A stretch of DNA of 42,767 nucleotides from RGIG4074 sp964459165 (GTDB lineage: Bacteria; Bacillota; Clostridia; Christensenellales; Borkfalkiaceae), in assembly GCA_964459165.1 (NCBI GenBank), contig CAYWKM010000004.1, positions 1-42,767 of the forward strand. Direction: 5' to 3'. Under the pieces are notes generated by a model. The model did not search any database and was not told the origin of the DNA. It worked only from the letters and a program-made list of their open reading frames with translations. Each line of letters begins with the position of its first letter. Position 1 is the first letter of the stretch. Positions 40,062-42,767 of the stretch are shown one piece after another. The translations under genes and the position numbers were made by a program.

Positions 40062-41866
40062 AGTTTTTCTTCAAAATAATTTTTGATGCGAAGCGCGAGC
40101 TCGTCGCCGATTCCTTCGCACTCGGCGAGATCGTCGACGGAAGCGTCCATTATTTTATCGATCGTTCTGAATTTTTCCATGAGCGTCTTCTGCTTCTTTG
40201 CTCCGATTCCCTCGATTTCGTTTAAGACGGATTGAAGATTCCTCTTGGAATGGAGGGAACGAAAATAGGTAACGGCAAAGCGATGCGCCTCGTCGCGAAT
40301 GCGCTGTAAAAGCTTTAAGGCGTAATCGCGATGATCGATACGGATTCCCTCGGCTGAATACGGCGTAAAGACTTCCTCCTCCTCCTTGGCGAGAGAAATC
40401 AATTCGACGTCGGTAACGTTCATTTCCTCAAAGACCTCTCTGACCGAAGAGAGCTGTCCCTTCCCGCCGTCAATGATGATGAGCTGCGGTTTTTCGAAGC
40501 GCTCCTCCTCTTTCGTGCCGATTTTGGAAAGCCTTCGTCTCAGCACCTCCTGTAAGGACGCAAAGTCGTTCGCTCCCTCCACCGTTTTGATCTTAAAGCG
40601 GCGATAGCTGAATTTGTCCGGTTCCCCGTCGATAAATACGACCATGGAGCCGACTTTATCTACGCCGCTGATGTCGGAGATATCGTAACATTCCATGCGC
40701 TTGGGATAACGTCGAAGCCCTAAGAGTTCTTTCAGTTTCTTGCAAGCCGCTATCGTCATATCGTTCTTATGACGAATCCTGTCGATAGATTTATCGAGAT
40801 ACTCGCTTGCATTGGCGTGCGCCATGTCGAGAAGCTGTTTTTTCATTCCCTGCTTGGCGTATACGACGTCCACTCTTTTATTGAACTTTTCCCAAAAGAA
40901 CTTTTCCAAGAGATTCTTTTCGCAATATTCGTCGGTAATAATCTCTTCCGGAATCTCATGCGCGGAATAATATTGAATCATGAACGCCGTAAGCGCGTCC
41001 TGCTCGGAATAAGAGGCCTCTTCCTGCGCATAGTTGCTGCCGCCCTGCATGACGCCCTTGCGTGTGATCAGAATATTGACGGCGGAATATAAGCCGTTGC
41101 TCTCGATCGCGATAATATCCGCATTGATACAGCTATTAATCGCGGTAATCCTCCTGAGCTTCAATTTAGAGAGCATACTCAGTTTATTTTTATAGTCGAT
41201 GGCGAGCTCGAATTCTTCGTTTTCGGCAAAAGACGTCATCTTTTGCGTAAGGACGGCCTCCGCTTCTTCATAATTTCCGTCGAGAAAGGAAAGCGTCTTT
41301 TTCACGCGTTCGAGATAGTCTTCCCGCGAGCAATAGGAAGCGCAGGGCGCGACACAGCGATGTAAGTGGTAATTCAAACAAGGCTTTTTCGGCTTTTGCG
41401 TAATCGATACGTCGCAAAGCCGCACTTGATAAACCATGGCGACGATGTCTAAAAGATCCCGACAATTGATTCCGCCCATAAACGGTCCGAAATACTTGCC
41501 GCTCCTTTTGATATTTCTCGTAATCGACAAATGCGGAAATTCCTCGTTCGTATGCACTCGTATATACGGATAAGTCTTATCGTCCTTTAAAAGAATATTA
41601 TACTTCGGCTTATATTTTTTTATCAGATTGTTTTCGAGCGCGAGGGCGTCGATTTCACTCTTCGTAATAATATAATTGAAGTCGACAATGTTAGAAACCA
41701 TCGCCGCGACTTTTTCCGGCTTTTCGCTGTTGTGGAAATATTGACGAACTCTGTTTTTTAAAATCTTGGCTTTCCCTACATAGATGACCGTTCCGTCCTT
41801 ATCGAGCATCATGTATACGCCCGGATCATCGGGTAAAAGCTTTAATTTTTCCTGCAACACATCCAT
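40058..41866 (-). CDS. uvrC: Excinuclease ABC subunit UvrC
   Basis: 602 aa from ATG 41866. GIY-YIG nuclease domain at the start (DDPGVYMMLDKDG and VIYVGKAKILKNRVRQYF), cysteine cluster region, UVR domain, RNase H-like endonuclease domain with ECYDISDISG and GSMVVFIDGEPDKF, and C-terminal tandem HhH (IEGIGAKKQKTL, CEGIGDELALRI). UvrC makes both incisions around UvrAB-recognised lesions. A perfect promoter lies about 46 bases upstream of ATG 41866. A frame opening at TTG 41884 exists but is less likely. First gene of uvrC-HAD-hprK. Confidence 0.97.
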   Translation of the reverse strand: MDVLQEKLKLLPDDPGVYMMLDKDGTVIYVGKAKILKNRVRQYFHNSEKPEKVAAMVSNIVDFNYIITKSEIDALALENNLIKKYKPKYNILLKDDKTYPYIRVHTNEEFPHLSITRNIKRSGKYFGPFMGGINCRDLLDIVAMVYQVRLCDVSITQKPKKPCLNYHLHRCVAPCASYCSREDYLERVKKTLSFLDGNYEEAEAVLTQKMTSFAENEEFELAIDYKNKLSMLSKLKLRRITAINSCINADIIAIESNGLYSAVNILITRKGVMQGGSNYAQEEASYSEQDALTAFMIQYYSAHEIPEEIITDEYCEKNLLEKFFWEKFNKRVDVVYAKQGMKKQLLDMAHANASEYLDKSIDRIRHKNDMTIAACKKLKELLGLRRYPKRMECYDISDISGVDKVGSMVVFIDGEPDKFSYRRFKIKTVEGANDFASLQEVLRRRLSKIGTKEEERFEKPQLIIIDGGKGQLSSVREVFEEMNVTDVELISLAKEEEEVFTPYSAEGIRIDHRDYALKLLQRIRDEAHRFAVTYFRSLHSKRNLQSVLNEIEGIGAKKQKTLMEKFRTIDKIMDASVDDLAECEGIGDELALRIKNYFEEKL

Positions 41867-41911
41867 AGTCACCAATCTTTGCAAACGTTATAAAAACTCA
41901 TATACCATTCT

Positions 41912-41940
41912 ATTATAAACCGTATCGCAAATTTTTGCAA
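41912..41940 (-). promoter_or_regulatory. Sigma-A promoter of uvrC-HAD-hprK
   Basis: TTGCAA (41940-41935), 17-base spacer, perfect TATAAT (41917-41912). The leader to ATG 41866 is about 40 bases. Confidence 0.85.
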
Positions 41941-41988
41941 GAGTATTTTATAAAAAGAGCGGCTATGAATTGTAGGATTATAATAGAT

Positions 41989-42320
41989 GTGAGACGGGAA
42001 AATAAAAATTTTTGGAAAGCGAGGGGGGAAAGCAGAGCGGATCAGTTTCTTTTGCGCTATCGTTTAATCGCCGCTAAAAAACAAAAAAATCCGCTCTATG
42101 AATAGCGTATCGCAAAACCCTACGAAAAAACGTTATATCCGGAACAACGGGTTCGGGCGGACGTAAAGGCGGATCGTTCCCACGGAAAAGACGACGAATA
42201 TTTTTATGCGGCGCACCGTTTCATGCCGTTTGAGGATTTCAGGCAAGCCTTACGTTTAGAACCGCAAGTACGACTTCTTCCCTATGCGCCCTTTCAAACG
42301 GCTTTCGTCTTGCTAATTCA
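41989..42320 (+). pseudogene. Decayed ORF, unidentified
   Basis: From GTG 41989 the frame reads MRRENKNFWKARGES, then ADQFLLRYRLIAAKKQKNPLYE and a TAG. The same frame continues without a stop: RIAKPYEKTLYPEQRVRADV, KADRSHGKDDEYFYAAHRFM and PFEDFRQAL. The coding-like flow across one in-frame stop suggests a former gene. TATAAT at 41979-41984 could be its -10. I recognise no family. The remaining downstream sequence to about 42435 shows no other coding sign. Confidence 0.3.
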
Positions 42321-42429
42321 TAAAAGATGTTTGTTCTCTCGGCTTGTTCCTTCATTCTTCATCTTTCCCGGTCTCTTAGCTTTGACAAACCTACAATCTC
42401 TAACATTTAGAGAAATTTTTCTATCGACA

Positions 42430-42466
42430 AAAAAGAAACCGACTCTACATAATCTGTAAAGTCGGT
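42430..42466 (-). terminator. Rho-independent terminator, right-edge gene
   Basis: On the minus strand ACCGACTTTACA and TGTAGAGTCGGT form a 12-base-pair stem (one G-U) with a five-base loop, followed by TTCTTTTTTG. It lies eight bases behind the stop of the edge gene. Confidence 0.8.
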
Positions 42467-42473
42467 CTTTTAA

Positions 42474-42767
42474 TTATATTATCTCAAAATGTTTTAATGT
42501 TTCTTTAATTGCTTCAAGCTTTTTCGGCGTAGGATGCGCTCGCGGTCTTTTTAATTCTTCGACGGCGTTGGGTGCGTCGTACATAGGAAGTCCTAAATCT
42601 CGTTTGACTTCGGCGATGTACGCCGTGTAGACTTTAAACCCGTAAGTTTGTTCGATATAGTCCTGTATCATTTTATACGTTACTTTCTCTTTCGGTTTTT
42701 CACTTTCGGCACGTTTTATCATATCGTCTTTTTTGATTTTACCGTTTTCAAAATCAACCGTAACCTC
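42474..42767 (-). CDS. C-terminal part of a probable RumA/RlmD-like RNA methyltransferase, cut by window edge
   Basis: The frame is open to the right edge; 97 codons are visible, including VDFENGKIKKDDMIKRAESE upstream of the internal Met. The segment VTYKMIQDYIEQTYGFKVYT, AYIAEVKRDLGLPMYDAPNA and EAIKETLKHFEII resembles the C-terminal extension that follows the catalytic domain in Clostridial 23S rRNA uracil-5-methyltransferases (RlmD/RumA); the catalytic part is outside the window, so this is only a likely call. The same domain may occur on other nucleic-acid enzymes. It ends in a strong terminator. Confidence 0.5.
   Translation of the reverse strand, partial: EVTVDFENGKIKKDDMIKRAESEKPKEKVTYKMIQDYIEQTYGFKVYTAYIAEVKRDLGLPMYDAPNAVEELKRPRAHPTPKKLEAIKETLKHFEII

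Noticed and set aside
1..42767. CRISPR array, tRNA or rRNA genes, intact IS element
   Set aside because: No regularly spaced repeats, no tRNA cloverleaf with a GTTCGA-type T-loop in context, no rRNA-like sequence and no transposase were found on reading both strands.

Overview
The window looks like a chromosomal segment of a Gram-positive-type bacterium of the Bacillota, most likely class Clostridia and possibly an uncultured gut lineage. The reasons are HPr kinase/phosphorylase, MutS2, the PdxS/PdxT route to PLP, lipoprotein-type ABC binding proteins, strong GGAGG-type ribosome binding sites, canonical sigma-A promoters (TTGaca-17-TAtaaT) and a moderately AT-rich composition. The taxon is inference from gene content; no rRNA or tRNA gene, CRISPR array, phage or intact insertion sequence was seen. 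Nearly all genes lie on the minus strand; the exceptions are pdxS-pdxT, groES-groEL and at least one decayed gene.

Layout. 1-1274: start of a GH13 glycosidase cut by the window edge. 1.3-2.7 kb: M18 aminopeptidase. 2.9-6.9 kb: one operon with its own promoter, encoding a three-component GtrB/GtrA/GtrC-like surface glycosylation system followed by asnA. 7.0-9.8 kb: a three-gene nitrate/sulfonate/taurine-type ABC importer preceded by a TM1266-type small ACT-like protein, with a LysR regulator upstream. 10.9-13.0 kb: a GT14-like glycosyltransferase translationally coupled to mnmE. 13.35-14.8 kb (+): pdxS-pdxT with tandem terminator hairpins and an odd 300-base tail. 15.2-18.2 kb: HD-domain protein, O-acetylhomoserine sulfhydrylase (metY) with a leader holding a well-formed 24-codon ORF, a hairpin-rich possible RNA, and an Rrf2 regulator with four cysteines. 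18.3-22.6 kb: an iron-siderophore/cobalamin-type ABC importer whose operon opens with a membrane-anchored transglutaminase-like protein. 22.8-23.3 kb: a small AT-rich island. 23.3-24.4 kb: cyclophilin and dCMP deaminase. 24.6-26.7 kb (+): groES-groEL. 26.7-27.3 kb: an XRE-type regulator pseudogene with an intact promoter and perfect hairpins. 27.4-30.4 kb: glutathione peroxidase, MalY-type PLP enzyme, DUF3737 protein, acyl carrier protein.

30.5-38.2 kb is a long close-packed operon: U32 peptidase, mutS2, polysaccharide-deacetylase-like protein, M16 peptidase, hypoxanthine/uracil-DNA glycosylase, AlkD-like repair protein. 38.3-41.9 kb is an overlapping operon uvrC - HAD phosphatase - hprK. The right edge holds an unidentified decayed ORF and the C-terminal part of a probable RNA methyltransferase.

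Themes: DNA repair (uvrC, HDG, alkD-like, mutS2), surface glycan decoration (gtr operon, GT14, deacetylase-like protein), sulfur/PLP metabolism (metY, malY, pdxST) and substrate import. The least explained items are the metY leader peptide, the hairpin-rich stretch 17455-17706, the tail behind pdxT, and the pairing of a hydrogenase-type small regulator with an ABC importer.
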